Source: AP-15 sp963799085
Lineage (GTDB): Bacteria > Pseudomonadota > Alphaproteobacteria > ATCC43930 > CGMCC-115725
Assembly: GCA_963799085.1 (NCBI GenBank)
Contig: CAWCWA010000010.1
Span: forward strand, 243,883 to 307,882
Length of the DNA: 64,000 nt
Reading direction: 5' to 3'
Shown: one piece after another, positions 1 to 7,309 of the stretch
Layout: each line of letters begins with the position of its first letter
Position numbering within the stretch: position 1 is the first letter of the stretch
Program-made: the position numbers and the translations under genes
The notes under the pieces: model-generated
The model's database searches: none
What the model saw: the letters and a program-made list of their open reading frames with translations, nothing else
Told to the model about the DNA's origin: nothing

Positions 1-35
1 CCGAATTGGGCCTGCGGGCCTTCGGCATCGGCTGA
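1..35 (+). CDS. 3' end of an unknown gene (partial)
   Basis: One frame reads ELGLRAFGIG and stops with TGA at 33-35. The two-hairpin leader of the next gene starts about 20 bases later, the same gene-then-leader spacing seen through the rest of the cluster, which is the main reason to believe this is a real gene end. Too little is present to name a family. Confidence 0.35.
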   Translation, partial: ELGLRAFGIG

Positions 36-55
36 TCGCCGGCATCGCCCACGAG

Positions 56-110
56 CCCCTCGCAACCACCGTTGCGGGGGGTTCGGGCGTCGAGGGCGCT
101 TCTGCCCTCG
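56..110 (+). promoter_or_regulatory. Two-hairpin leader of the DUF932 gene
   Basis: The first hairpin is G+C-rich (CGCAAC / GTTGCG extended by C and G runs, about 57-79). The second pairs CGAGGGC (91-97) with GCCCTCG (104-110) around a GCTTCT loop. The ribosome binding site AAGGAA and the ATG at 130 follow. This is copy 1 of the repeated leader. Its second loop is the least like the others, which carry A(A)TYCC(C). Confidence 0.7.
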
Positions 111-129
111 TTTCATCAAGGAACCTCCC

Positions 130-1115
130 ATGGCACATCAGCTCACCATCAGCAACGGCCACGCCGCAATGGCGTTCGTCGGCGAGGCGCCCTGACACGG
201 TCTCGGGCAAAGCCTGACCGAAGGCCAGCCGATCGAAGTATGGCTGAGGGAAGCCGGTATGGATTACGAAGTGCTCCGCGCGCCGGCGCTGTACACCCCC
301 GAGGGGAGCAGCATCGGCCGAACCGTCGAGTTCAAGGACCGCTTCATCCTCTACCGTTCGGACAACGAGACGCCGCTCGGCGTTGTTTCCGACCGCTACC
401 AGATCGTCCAGCCCAAACAGGTGCTCGAATTCTTTCGCGACCTCTGCGACCAGCAGGGGTTCGCGCTGGAGACCGCCGGCGTCCTCTATGAGGGTGCCCG
501 CTACTGGGCGCTCGCCCGCGTGCCGCTCGACTTCTCGCTCCAAGGCGATGAGGTCCGCGGCTACCTGCTGCTCGCCACCAGCGCTGATGGTTCGCTCGCG
601 ACCACCGCCAAATTCGTCTCGACCCGCGTCGTGTGCAACAACACGCTCGGCGTCGCGATGAACGAGAAGAGCAAACACGCCATCACCGTCCGGCATTCCA
701 CGAGCTTTGACGCCACCGACGTCAAGGTCGAGATGGGACTGCTCGAAGACGGCTGGAACGCGTTTGCCGGGAAGTGCCAACGGCTCGCCAATACGCCGCT
801 CTCCCGGAGACAGGCCCTCGACATCCTGATTGATGCGATGGGCAACCCGGAGAAACCCGTCAAGGAACAGCCGAACGCCCGCCCGATGGCGAGCATCCTC
901 GATCTGTTCGACGGCAAGGCGATCGGCGCCGACCTGCCAGCCGCCCATGGCACTGCCTGGGGGCTGGTCAACGCCGCCACCCAATACTACGACCACCGGG
1001 CCGGCCGGAGCGCCAACTCCCGCCTGTCTTCGGCGTGGTTCGGGCCGGCCTCGGCGTCGCGCCGGCCGCAGCGGGGCTCCTCGACGACGTGCTCAGCGCC
1101 ACCACCCTGGCGTAG
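130..1115 (+). pseudogene. DUF932 plasmid/phage-type protein, broken by a nonsense codon and a frameshift
   Basis: The ATG at 130 starts MAHQLTISNGHAAMAFVGEA, the usual N-terminus of the DUF932 family, whose members sit on plasmids, integrative elements and phages and have no settled function. After VGEAP the family has a conserved Trp (WHGLG). Here that codon is TGA at 193-195, so TGG became TGA by one substitution. The frame then stays open through the conserved body (FKDRFILYRSDNETPLGVVS, STRVVCNNTLG) to AWFG near 1046. There a one-base deletion shifts the frame. The other frame gives AGLGVAPAAAGLLDDVLSAT and stops at 1113-1115, which fits the family C-terminus. Internal re-initiation at ATG 259 could give a shorter product. 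Family assignment is confident; inactivity is inferred. Confidence 0.8.
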
Positions 1116-1137
1116 CCCAACGCTTCCCGCGCCCTCA

Positions 1138-1182
1138 CCCCCGCACACCACCCGTGTGCGGGGGTCGAGGCGTTGAGCCCGT
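1138..1182 (+). promoter_or_regulatory. Two-hairpin leader, decayed copy
   Basis: CCCCCGCACAC (1138-1148) pairs with GTGTGCGGGGG (1154-1164), a strong first hairpin. The second hairpin is only a remnant (TTGAGCCC...) and no convincing gene follows, so the gene it served has probably been lost. Confidence 0.55.
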
Positions 1183-1286
1183 CAGGCATCGCGACGCGGC
1201 CGGAACCCCTCCTCGATCAGACGAGAAGCCGGCGGCGGTCTATGTCGGAGTTCTGACGCGCGGCGAAAAGCTCCCACCAGCACGGC

Positions 1287-1345
1287 CTCCTCCCCCTCGC
1301 CGACCAGAGTTGACGAGGGCCGAGGCGTCACGAGCATCCCGCTCG
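1287..1345 (+). promoter_or_regulatory. Two-hairpin leader before the small ORF at 1352
   Basis: The first hairpin is weak (CCCTCG...CGAGGG arms around 1287-1319). The second is typical: CGAGC (1331-1335), loop ATCCC, GCTCG (1341-1345), followed directly by CGAAGG. Confidence 0.55.
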
Positions 1346-1351
1346 CGAAGG

Positions 1352-1552
1352 TTCACCGTCGCCGGCGAACTCTACACCCGCAACGAGACCCTTCCCGAAC
1401 ACTGGAAGTATCGGCCGGGTCTGCGACCGGTAGACCCGGACGACGGCAATACCGTCATCGTCGCCGGCGCCGCTGCCGCGACCCTCTTCGAGTTCATCAA
1501 GATCATCGAGGCGGACGCCAGCCGGCTCAAAGCCGCGGGCAAGGATTACTGA
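1352..1552 (+). pseudogene. Small ORF of unknown function without a start codon
   Basis: An open frame reads FTVAGELYTRNETLPEHW and continues with a VAGAAAATLFEFIKIIEADA segment to TGA at 1550-1552, about 66 residues. It sits exactly where a gene is expected after the leader hairpin at 1331-1345 and an AAGG ribosome binding site, but no ATG, GTG or TTG lies at the right place; the first codon after the spacer is TTC. Either the start has been lost or a base is missing in the sequence. The family is not recognised. The acidic, aromatic composition and lack of internal stops make coding origin plausible. Confidence 0.4.
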
Positions 1553-1563
1553 GCCCGGCCCCA

Positions 1564-1615
1564 CCCCCATGCGTCACCGCGCGTGGGGGCCGGGGCGTCG
1601 AGCAATCCCGCTCGA
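1564..1615 (+). promoter_or_regulatory. Two-hairpin leader of the gene at 1633
   Basis: Hairpin one pairs CCCCCATGCG (1564-1573) with CGCGTGGGGG (1580-1589). Hairpin two pairs TCGAGC (1598-1603) with GCTCGA (1610-1615) around AATCCC. AGGAGA follows, then ATG at 1633. Confidence 0.75.
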
Positions 1616-1632
1616 CAGGAGATCCCCCGAGC

Positions 1633-1833
1633 ATGAGCTTTAAGCCCGAAGTCATCGCCGACAGTTCCGGCAAATGGTGCGGCAACGCCCTGCGTTTCGC
1701 CACTCGCGAAGAGGCCGAGGCCAATGTCCACGACCTGATGATGCGCTGGTTCGCCGTGCGCGAGACGCGCGTCGTCAAAACCGACGATCCGGTCAACTCC
1801 CGGTACCGCGATCACCTTCTGACCCCGCTCTAG
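1633..1833 (+). CDS. Small conserved plasmid-type protein of unknown function
   Basis: A 66-residue protein starting MSFKPEVIADSSGKWCGNAL and containing FATREEAEANVHDLMMRWFA and VRETRVVKTDD. Small proteins with this ADSSGKW...FATREEAEANV...RWFAVRETRV pattern are common next to DUF932 genes on alphaproteobacterial plasmids and islands, from memory and not checked here. There is no membrane segment or signal peptide. The start is set by AGGAG about 10 bases upstream and by the preceding leader. It stops with TAG, and the next leader begins about 20 bases later. It is one of the intact members of this cluster. Confidence 0.75.
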   Translation: MSFKPEVIADSSGKWCGNALRFATREEAEANVHDLMMRWFAVRETRVVKTDDPVNSRYRDHLLTPL

Positions 1834-1852
1834 CCGATCTCTCCCGGCCCGA

Positions 1853-1904
1853 CCCCCATGCGTCACCGCGCATGGGGGCAGCACCTTCAGGAGCATCCCG
1901 CTCC
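1853..1904 (+). promoter_or_regulatory. Two-hairpin leader of the gene at 1920
   Basis: Hairpin one pairs CCCCCATGCG (1853-1862) with CGCATGGGGG (1869-1878). Hairpin two pairs GGAGC (1890-1894) with GCTCC (1900-1904) around ATCCC. GAAGGAGAA follows, then ATG at 1920. Confidence 0.75.
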
Positions 1905-1919
1905 CGAAGGAGAACCCTC

Positions 1920-2248
1920 ATGCGGTACAGCTTCGAGCCGGGAACCATCCAGACCGGTTTCGACTGCCACAAGAATTTGGGGTCCCAACGGGGCCTTTGC
2001 CGTGATTGTCGACCGGATCGGCCGAGCCGACACGGTCGCGCACGCGATCACACTGGGTCACACCGAAGACCTCGCCCATTACCGCGCCAGGCGCCTCGCT
2101 GCTCGGCTTCTCGCAGATGCTGACCGCGCACGAGTTGCGGCAACTGGCCCGCCTCGCTGAGAGCGAGGATTGGCGCTGGCTGGTGATCCGCACCCTGATC
2201 CGGTCGGTCGCCGACATCCCCGAACACCCGAACGATCTCGACACCTAG
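1920..2248 (+). pseudogene. Small unknown protein, coding frame broken twice
   Basis: The ATG at 1920 is preceded by GAAGGAG and starts MRYSFEPGTIQTGFDCHK. The likely protein then changes frame near 1972 to IWGPNGAFAVIVDRIGRADT through GHTEDLAHYRA, and again near 2090 to SLLGFSQMLTAHELRQLARL, ending HPNDLDT at 2246-2248. Each piece stops early in its own frame, and together they give a plausible protein of about 108 residues with a helical C-terminus. The family is not recognised. Two one-base indels mean either decay or sequence error; the leader in front is intact. Confidence 0.5.
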
Positions 2249-2262
2249 CCGCTCTCCACCCC

Positions 2263-2315
2263 GCCCCCGTACGCCACCGCATGCGGGGGCGAGGGCGTGC
2301 CGGCATCCGGCCGGC
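2263..2315 (+). promoter_or_regulatory. Two-hairpin leader of the gene at 2332
   Basis: Hairpin one pairs GCCCCCG (2263-2269) with CGGGGGC (2284-2290). Hairpin two is GCCGGC-ATCC-GGCCGGC (about 2299-2315), the same loop with a different stem. AGAAGGAGAA follows, then ATG at 2332. Confidence 0.7.
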
Positions 2316-2331
2316 AGAAGGAGAACATCAC

Positions 2332-2640
2332 ATGCGCTTTCCAACGAAAGCCAAATGCCGGGAGTGGCTCGCGACCTTCGCACCGACCGACATTGTCGGC
2401 CGGCGCCACTACAGCCGCGAGTGCCCGATGGCCCGGTTTGTCCGGTGGACCTTCGGCGACATGAAGGCGACAGCCTTTGTGCTGCCGCCCCGGCTGCTGG
2501 TCTACGACGCCGACAGCAAGCACGAAATCGCGTCGGCCCGGCTTCCCGCCTGGGCCCGCAAGATCGTCCTCAGCGTCGATCTGAAACGAACCGACGACCC
2601 CAAAGTCACGGCCGCTGAAATCGCCGCCCTCCTGCATTAG
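2332..2640 (+). CDS. Unknown 102-residue protein
   Basis: Starts MRFPTKAKCREWLATFAPTD at the ATG after GAAGGAG and ends with AAEIAALLH and TAG. Two features stand out: an aromatic, basic stretch (GRRHYSRECPMARFVRWTF) and a hydrophobic strand-rich middle (ATAFVLPPRLLVYDAD). There is no signal peptide or membrane helix, and the family is not recognised. Its place between two leader copies makes it part of the same accessory cluster and probably a separately controlled unit. Confidence 0.6.
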   Translation: MRFPTKAKCREWLATFAPTDIVGRRHYSRECPMARFVRWTFGDMKATAFVLPPRLLVYDADSKHEIASARLPAWARKIVLSVDLKRTDDPKVTAAEIAALLH

Positions 2641-2648
2641 CCGCCCGA

Positions 2649-2698
2649 CCCCCGCAACCACCGTTGCGGGGGCATGCGGCTTTGAGCAATCCCGCTCA
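2649..2698 (+). promoter_or_regulatory. Two-hairpin leader of the gene at 2716
   Basis: Hairpin one pairs CCCCCGCAAC (2649-2658) with GTTGCGGGGG (2663-2672). Hairpin two pairs TGAGC (2683-2687) with GCTCA (2694-2698) around AATCCC. GAAGGAGAA follows, then ATG at 2716. Confidence 0.75.
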
Positions 2699-2715
2699 TA
2701 CGAAGGAGAACCCTT

Positions 2716-3612
2716 ATGGGATACACCCATTACTGGAACCAGTCCCGCAGCTTCAGCCGCGAGGAATGGTCTCAGATCCGCTCCGATTTTGAAGAACTGA
2801 AGGACGTCCAACACGTCCAAGGCATTCCCCTGGGCAATGGCTCAGGCGAACCCGGCACGGCGCCGGAAATCTCGGACAGCAAGATCTGGTTCAACGGAGT
2901 AGGCGACGACAGCCGCGAAACCTTTTGCCTGAACCGCGTTCGGAGAAAGAAGCAATCCTGGCAGTCGGCCGCGGGAAACGATTTCTGCAAGACCGCTCGC
3001 AAACCCTACGATCTCGCCGTCACCGCGGCGCTCTGCTACCTCACCACTGTCCCGGACCCGGCGGCCTTCACGGCGAGCTCGGACGGGTACGGTAAGGACT
3101 TCCTCGATGGACTCGCCGAGGCCCGGCGCGCGCTCCCGCGCTACGCCAATATCCTCGACATCCCGATGGACGTCATGCGGAGCGACCGCTGGTGCGGTCC
3201 CTGGGTGAAGAGCTACGAGCTTAGCGGCTTCGACGTCAACTTTTGCGTCGATGGCAAAGGCTCCGTGGAGAACATCCAGACCGGCGAATGGTACTGCTTC
3301 GAGACGCATCTGGCGCTCGCGCAGTACCTCGACGCGCACAAGAGCGTGACATACCGGAAACCCCATCGCGTAACCTGGCATGAAGGCCGCACCGTTGATT
3401 TCATCAGCGGTGAGCCGACCATCTGGAACCCGATGGGCACGTTCGACAAGGCGCGGCACGACCGCCTGGCCCACCACCAGCGCGCGGCCCTGCTGCCTTT
3501 GTTCCCGCCGGATCCTGAGCACGCGCAGAAACCGCCCGCCTATGTGCGGCCGGGCGACATGCCCGACCCCGCCACCCGCGCCTACTACTTGGAAGACCTG
3601 CTCGCTCTCTGA
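2716..3612 (+). CDS. MGYTHYW-type plasmid/phage protein of unknown function
   Basis: A 298-residue protein starting MGYTHYWNQSRSFSREEWSQ. The MGYTHYW start marks a loose family found on plasmids, islands and phages of alphaproteobacteria; its function is unknown to me. Visible features are a Trp/Tyr-rich N-terminus, a conserved-looking FNGVGDDSRETFCLNR stretch, and a central DIPMDVMRSDRWCGPWVKSY segment. The C-terminal third is Pro/His-rich. There is no signal peptide or membrane helix. The start follows GAAGGAG. It is intact and the longest gene in this cluster. Confidence 0.75.
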   Translation: MGYTHYWNQSRSFSREEWSQIRSDFEELKDVQHVQGIPLGNGSGEPGTAPEISDSKIWFNGVGDDSRETFCLNRVRRKKQSWQSAAGNDFCKTARKPYDLAVTAALCYLTTVPDPAAFTASSDGYGKDFLDGLAEARRALPRYANILDIPMDVMRSDRWCGPWVKSYELSGFDVNFCVDGKGSVENIQTGEWYCFETHLALAQYLDAHKSVTYRKPHRVTWHEGRTVDFISGEPTIWNPMGTFDKARHDRLAHHQRAALLPLFPPDPEHAQKPPAYVRPGDMPDPATRAYYLEDLLAL

Positions 3613-3618
3613 GCCGAC

Positions 3619-3672
3619 GCGCCCCCGCAACAACCGTTGCGGGGGCGCGCGGCGGCAAGGGCATTCCGCCCT
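3619..3672 (+). promoter_or_regulatory. Two-hairpin leader of the gene at 3686
   Basis: Hairpin one is a perfect 13-bp stem, GCGCCCCCGCAAC (3619-3631) with GTTGCGGGGGCGC (3636-3648), around AACC. Hairpin two pairs AGGGC (3658-3662) with GCCCT (3668-3672) around ATTCC. GGAGA follows, then ATG at 3686. Confidence 0.8.
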
Positions 3673-3685
3673 GGAGACAGTTACG

Positions 3686-4084
3686 ATGAAAACCATCCCA
3701 TTTGATCAGCCGACCCATTTCGAGGCGCGCGGCCGCAACGGCTACCTGCCGATGCGCGGCGTTGTCATCTCCGACATGGGCAACGGCGACTTTGCCGAGA
3801 TCCATCTCAACCCGATGAAACGAGATGGCAATCCCAGCGAGGCCTGCCGGATACCCATCCGGAAAAGCGCGCTGCCCGGGCTGATCGCCGAACTCCAAAG
3901 GTTCACGCCGGAACCGCCGCTGGCCGTCTACGTCGTGCTCAAAACCGTCAACGCCGTGACCACCGTCTTTTTCGACGCCTTCACCGCCCGTGACCGGGCC
4001 GAGAAGGCGATCGAAGAAAACATGGCCGAAGGCAGCCTGAAGCGCGACTGCTACGCGGTCTACGAACTCTATCTCTCCGGCTGA
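3686..4084 (+). CDS. Unknown 132-residue protein
   Basis: Starts MKTIPFDQPTHFEARGRNGY after GGAGACAG and ends YAVYELYLSG with TGA. The N-terminal half looks strand-rich (LPMRGVVISDMGNGDFAEIH). The C-terminal half has TVFFDAFTARDRAEKAIEEN, a helix-rich charged segment. There is no signal or membrane segment, and no family is recognised. It is intact and lies between two leader copies with no overlap to neighbours. Confidence 0.6.
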   Translation: MKTIPFDQPTHFEARGRNGYLPMRGVVISDMGNGDFAEIHLNPMKRDGNPSEACRIPIRKSALPGLIAELQRFTPEPPLAVYVVLKTVNAVTTVFFDAFTARDRAEKAIEENMAEGSLKRDCYAVYELYLSG

Positions 4085-4091
4085 GCCCCAT

Positions 4092-4199
4092 GCCCCCCGT
4101 ACGATGCCTCGTACGGGGGGCGGGGCGTCAGCAGCATGGAACGGCACCCCCGGCGCGCAAACGCGTGTCGGGGCCGCTCTGTCGAGGCATTCCCGCCTC
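4092..4199 (+). promoter_or_regulatory. Leader of the gene at 4213, with a duplicated first hairpin
   Basis: GCCCCCCGTACGA (4092-4104) pairs perfectly with TCGTACGGGGGGC (4109-4121). A second G+C hairpin with CCCCGGCGCGC / GCGTGTCGGGG arms follows (about 4147-4173). The usual terminal hairpin GAGGC-ATTCCC-GCCTC is at 4184-4199. GGAGA and ATG 4213 follow. This is the only copy with three hairpins. Confidence 0.75.
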
Positions 4200-4212
4200 A
4201 ACGGAGACAAAC

Positions 4213-5054
4213 ATGCAAACCCAATTGATCCCCGTATCGCAGAATGCCAAGACCGGGCCGATCCCCGTCTCGATTACCGAGCGGGCTTCCTGCTGGCCCG
4301 GCTGCGCTCTCTATCAAAATGGCTGCTACGCCGAAGCCGGCGCTCTCGGCTTCCATTGGCACCGCGTCTCGCATCGCGCCGCCGGCGGCTCCTGGGCCGA
4401 ATTCTGCGCGCAAATCGCCGCACTTCGCCCCGGCCGTCTGTGGCGCTACGCCCAGGCCGGCGACCTGCCCGGCCACGGTGCGGCCATCGACGGCACCCTC
4501 CTCGACGAACTCGTCGCCGCCAATGCCGGCAAAAGGGTGATCGCCTTCACCCATAAGCCTGTCCTCGGCGACGACCCGGTCGCCGGCGACAACCGGCGGC
4601 TGATCGCCGCCGCCGTCGACGTCGGCTTCACCGTCAACCTCTCGGCCGACAATCCCGCGCAAGCGGACCACTTGGCCGAGCTCGGCATCGCCCCGATCGT
4701 CACCGTGCTCGCCCATGCCTATGCCCGCAAGGCAGTCCGGCACCGGTTCAAACGGCGGCGTGACGAGTGGGCGGAGACGATCGGCGAATGGCGCGACCGC
4801 ATCGCCCGGCTGCCCCGCTATACCCCGGCCGGCCGGCGGATCGCCATCTGCCCGGCGACCTATGCGCGGCCACCTGCAAGAGTTGCGGCGCCTGCGCCCG
4901 CCTGCGCGATGCCGTCATCGGCTTCCCGGCGCATGGCGCCTGGCGGCAGGTCGAAGCGGCCACCGCCGCACCTGACGTGCCGGAGGGCCAAAGCTGGGCC
5001 TTCCGCGAGCATCGCACGATGGCCGAGATCATCGCCGCTGAAGCAGCAGCCTGA
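4213..5054 (+). pseudogene. Cys-rich plasmid/phage protein of unknown function, frameshifted
   Basis: ATG 4213 starts MQTQLIPVSQNAKTGPIPVS, followed by the Cys-rich SCWPGCALYQNGCYAEAG, VIAFTHKPVLG, a FTVNLSADNPAQADHLAELG segment and GRRIAICPATYA. The reading then has to shift one frame near 4865 to give ATCKSCGACARLRDAVIGFP and a C-terminus ending EIIAAEAAA (TGA 5052-5054). Related plasmid and phage proteins carry this cysteine arrangement (three Cys near the N-terminus, a CPAT motif, then a CxxC pair), which could bind metal; that is inference. Without the shift the frame runs on to 5118 as unrelated sequence. The function is unknown. Confidence 0.65.
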
Positions 5055-6060
5055 CGCCTTCACCCTGCCGACCCACCCGTCGGCAGGGTCGAGGCGCCAG
5101 AACCTCACGCTCCGCTAGGTTGTCGAAGCCAAGAACGTTGTTCAGCGTTGCGGCGGGTGGTTTACCGCCGAGGGCTGAGTGTGGACGGCGGTGATTGTAG
5201 TTGGCAATCCAGGGGGTCATGGCGTGGCCTCGCTCGGCGGAGGACTGGTAGGCGCGGGCGTAGGCCCATTCGCGCAGGCTGGTCTGGATGAAGCGTTCGG
5301 CCTTGCCGTTGGTCTTCGGGGTATAGGGCCGGGTGCGGATGTGTCTGATCGCGGCCTCTTTGAGGCGGGCCCGCAAGGCGTGGCTGCGGTAGGCCGAGCC
5401 GTTGTCGGTCATGATGCGCTCGACGCTGACGCCGAGGCCGGCGAACCAGGCCAGCGCCCGGTCGAGAAAGGCGATGGCGCTCTCTTTCTTCTCGTCGGGC
5501 AACAGCTCGGTGTAGGCAAGCCGCGAGGCGTCGTCGATCGCCACGTGGAGCACCTCCCAGCCGATGCCGCGCTTGCGGTGGACGCCCTGATGATAACCGG
5601 TGATGCGGTGGCCGACGCCGTCGATACGGCCGAGCTTCTTGGTGTCGAGGTGCAACAGTTCGCCCGGCCGCTCGCGCTGGTAGCGCACCACCGGCGCCGG
5701 CGGGTCGAGCGCCTTGAGGCGGCCGAGCCCCAGCCGGCGCAGCACCGCCCCCACGGTCGAGCGCGGCAGGCTGAGTTCCCGGGCGATCCGGTTGCCGGTC
5801 ATCCGCTGCCGGCGCAGTTGCTCGATCTCCTCGGCACGCGGGTGCGCCGTCGGGCGGCGGTATCGCGCGGGCGTCGAGCGGCGATCGCGAAGGTCGATCT
5901 CGCCGCCCGCGCGATACCGCTTCAGCCACTCATAGGCACGTCGCTCGGACAGCCCGGCCGCCGCCGCAGCGTCCGCAACCCGCCAGCCTTGCTCTTCAAT
6001 CCGTCGAACCATCAGGAGTCGACCTTGCGGCGTCAGGCGCGCATTCTTGTGCACGTTCAT
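5029..6060 (-). CDS. IS481-family transposase
   Basis: Starts MNVHKNARLTPQGRLLMVRR at ATG 6060. An N-terminal helix-turn-helix (VADAAAAAGLSERRAYEWLK) and a second HTH (GNRIARELSLPRSTVGAVLR) precede the integrase core. The first core Asp is in LLHLDTKKLG, the second in RIMTDNGSAYRS, and the Glu in TNGKAERFIQT, giving an intact DDE set. The C-terminal YNHRRPHSALGGKPPA is typical. The frame has no stop inside the element and reads about 30 codons past its end into flanking DNA to 5029, so the native C-terminus (LNNVLGFDN) carries a foreign tail. The element is probably still mobile. Confidence 0.9.
   Translation of the reverse strand: MNVHKNARLTPQGRLLMVRRIEEQGWRVADAAAAAGLSERRAYEWLKRYRAGGEIDLRDRRSTPARYRRPTAHPRAEEIEQLRRQRMTGNRIARELSLPRSTVGAVLRRLGLGRLKALDPPAPVVRYQRERPGELLHLDTKKLGRIDGVGHRITGYHQGVHRKRGIGWEVLHVAIDDASRLAYTELLPDEKKESAIAFLDRALAWFAGLGVSVERIMTDNGSAYRSHALRARLKEAAIRHIRTRPYTPKTNGKAERFIQTSLREWAYARAYQSSAERGHAMTPWIANYNHRRPHSALGGKPPAATLNNVLGFDNLAEREVLAPRPCRRVGRQGEGVRLLLQRR
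5063..5088 (+). promoter_or_regulatory. First hairpin of a leader whose gene was cut off by IS insertions
   Basis: CCCTGCCGAC (5063-5072) pairs perfectly with GTCGGCAGGG (5079-5088), followed by the usual GAGGCG linker. The downstream part is interrupted at 5119 by IS481/IS5, so no gene start follows. Confidence 0.6.
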
Positions 6061-6149
6061 CCGGGACCTCGTGGGGCTGCAGTTGTTCGGTCTGGCAACC
6101 ACAGCTTCCCAGTCCTACCCCGGATGAACAACCCTTCATAGCTTCCACA
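5120..6149 (-). mobile_element. IS481-family insertion sequence
   Basis: The left end (TGTCGAAGC from 5121) and the right end read inward (TGTGGAAGC from 6149) share imperfect terminal inverted repeats of roughly 25 bases that also contain TTGTTCA. A 6-base direct repeat GCTAGG flanks the element at 5114-5119 and 6150-6155. The target GCTAGG overlaps the first two bases of the IS5 element at 6154, so IS481 landed in the tip of IS5. Confidence 0.8.
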
Positions 6150-6311
6150 GCTAGGGAAACGCCGAACAATGCTGGCATAGCTGGCGTGATGGCGGCCATG
6201 GCATAGTTTGTGACGGCGGCATTCCTGGAACAGTCTGCGTTTGGTAGAAATCAGGTTTGTATTGGGGTTTTCCTGTGCTGTTTTCGGGGTCAAGACAAAG
6301 TCCGGGCGCGA

Positions 6312-7309
6312 TCAGGCACGGCCCTGCGCGAGCAGCGTTTTCTTGACGATCACCAGGTTGGCCAGCGCGAACAGGGTGCGCAGTTGCGCGGTGTTCTTGA
6401 AGAGGCCGCGATAGCGCAGCTTCTTATGGCGGAACAGAGCCTGCCCCGGCGCAGGCCGGGGTTCTTGACGATGTGGAACGGGTGCTCGACCCAGGCCCGC
6501 ACCGGCGACAGCGCGCGTTCCACCACCTCGGCCCAATCTCGCAGAGCCTTGGGCAACGCCTTGATGATGCTGCGCTTGACCGCGATGTTCCAGTCGACAT
6601 CGCGATCTTCAAGTTCGGGCCGCTTGTCCGCCCCGGTATAGCCGGCATCGGCGAAGACTGCCTCCTCCCGACCGTGCAGCAGCGAAGCTGTCTGGTTGAT
6701 GTCGGCTTCGTTGGCGGCGGTGCCGGTGACCGTGTGCACCACCCCCGCGGCGACATCCACCCCGATATGCGCCTTCATCCCGAAGTACCACTGATTGCCC
6801 TTCTTGGTCTGGTGCATCTCCGGGTCGCGCGCCTTGCTCTTGTTCTTCGTCGAAGGCGGCGCGGCGATGATCGTGGCATCGACAATGGTGCCCTGGCGCA
6901 TCAGCAGGCCGCGCTCCTCCAGCATCGCACCCACCTCATCGAACAGCGCCCGGGTCAGGTCGTGCTGCTCCAGCCAATGGCGGAAGTTCAGTACCGTCGT
7001 CGCGTCCGGAACCACCGCCACCGACAGATCGATGCCGGCAAAGCCGCGCAGCGCCTGGCTGTCGTAAAGCGCGTCCTCCAGGGCCTCGTCGGCCAACCCG
7101 TACCACTGCTGCAGAAAGTACAGCCGCGGCATCCGCTCCAGCCCAATCGGCGGCCGGCCGCGTTCGCCCTTCGGATAGAACGGCCGCAGACGACCGACCA
7201 GCCGCTCCCACGGCACCACCCGCTCCATCTCGGCCAAAAACCTGCCGCGACGCGTCTGCTTTTTCTTACCGGCGTATTCCGCCTGAGAAAAGCTCCCCTG
7301 CCGCTGCAT
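6312..7309 (-). pseudogene. IS5-family transposase disrupted by a 23-base insertion
   Basis: ATG 7309 starts MQRQGSFSQAEYAGKKKQTR. The body has VVPDATTVLNFRHWLEQHDL and IVDATIIAAPPSTKNKSK (first Asp), and VFADAGYTGADKR (second Asp). After HPFHIVKN the family normally continues LFRHKKxRYRGL. Here 23 extra bases (6438-6460) intervene and shift the frame, giving PGLRRGRLCSAI. The expected end LFRHKKLRYRGLFKNTAQL through LLAQGRA is intact in the next frame, with the stop at 6312. The insertion resembles the one in the intron maturase at 14376-14398. Transposition activity is probably lost. Confidence 0.85.
6437..6461 (+). repeat. Short palindromic insertion, copy 1
   Basis: A 25-base stretch with a CCCCGGC/GCCGGGG type inverted repeat, inserted (23 net bases) into the IS5 transposase gene. 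It matches 14375-14399 at 21 of 25 positions in the same orientation on the + strand. Confidence 0.65.

Noticed and set aside
193..195. TGA read as tryptophan (alternative genetic code)
   Set aside because: Many intact genes in the window end with TGA (for example at 3610-3612, 4082-4084 and 11328-11330), and both genes with TGA for Trp also carry frameshifts. Decay explains it better.
56..5088. The repeated G+C hairpins are simply Rho-independent terminators of the preceding genes
   Set aside because: None is followed by a U tract, they sit closer to the next gene than a terminator needs to, and each is always followed by the same second hairpin and ribosome binding site. A terminator or attenuator role for the first hairpin remains possible.
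6438..6460. Programmed frameshift site in the IS5 transposase
   Set aside because: There is no slippery heptamer; the region is 23 additional bases with a palindrome, and the same palindrome occurs in an unrelated gene.
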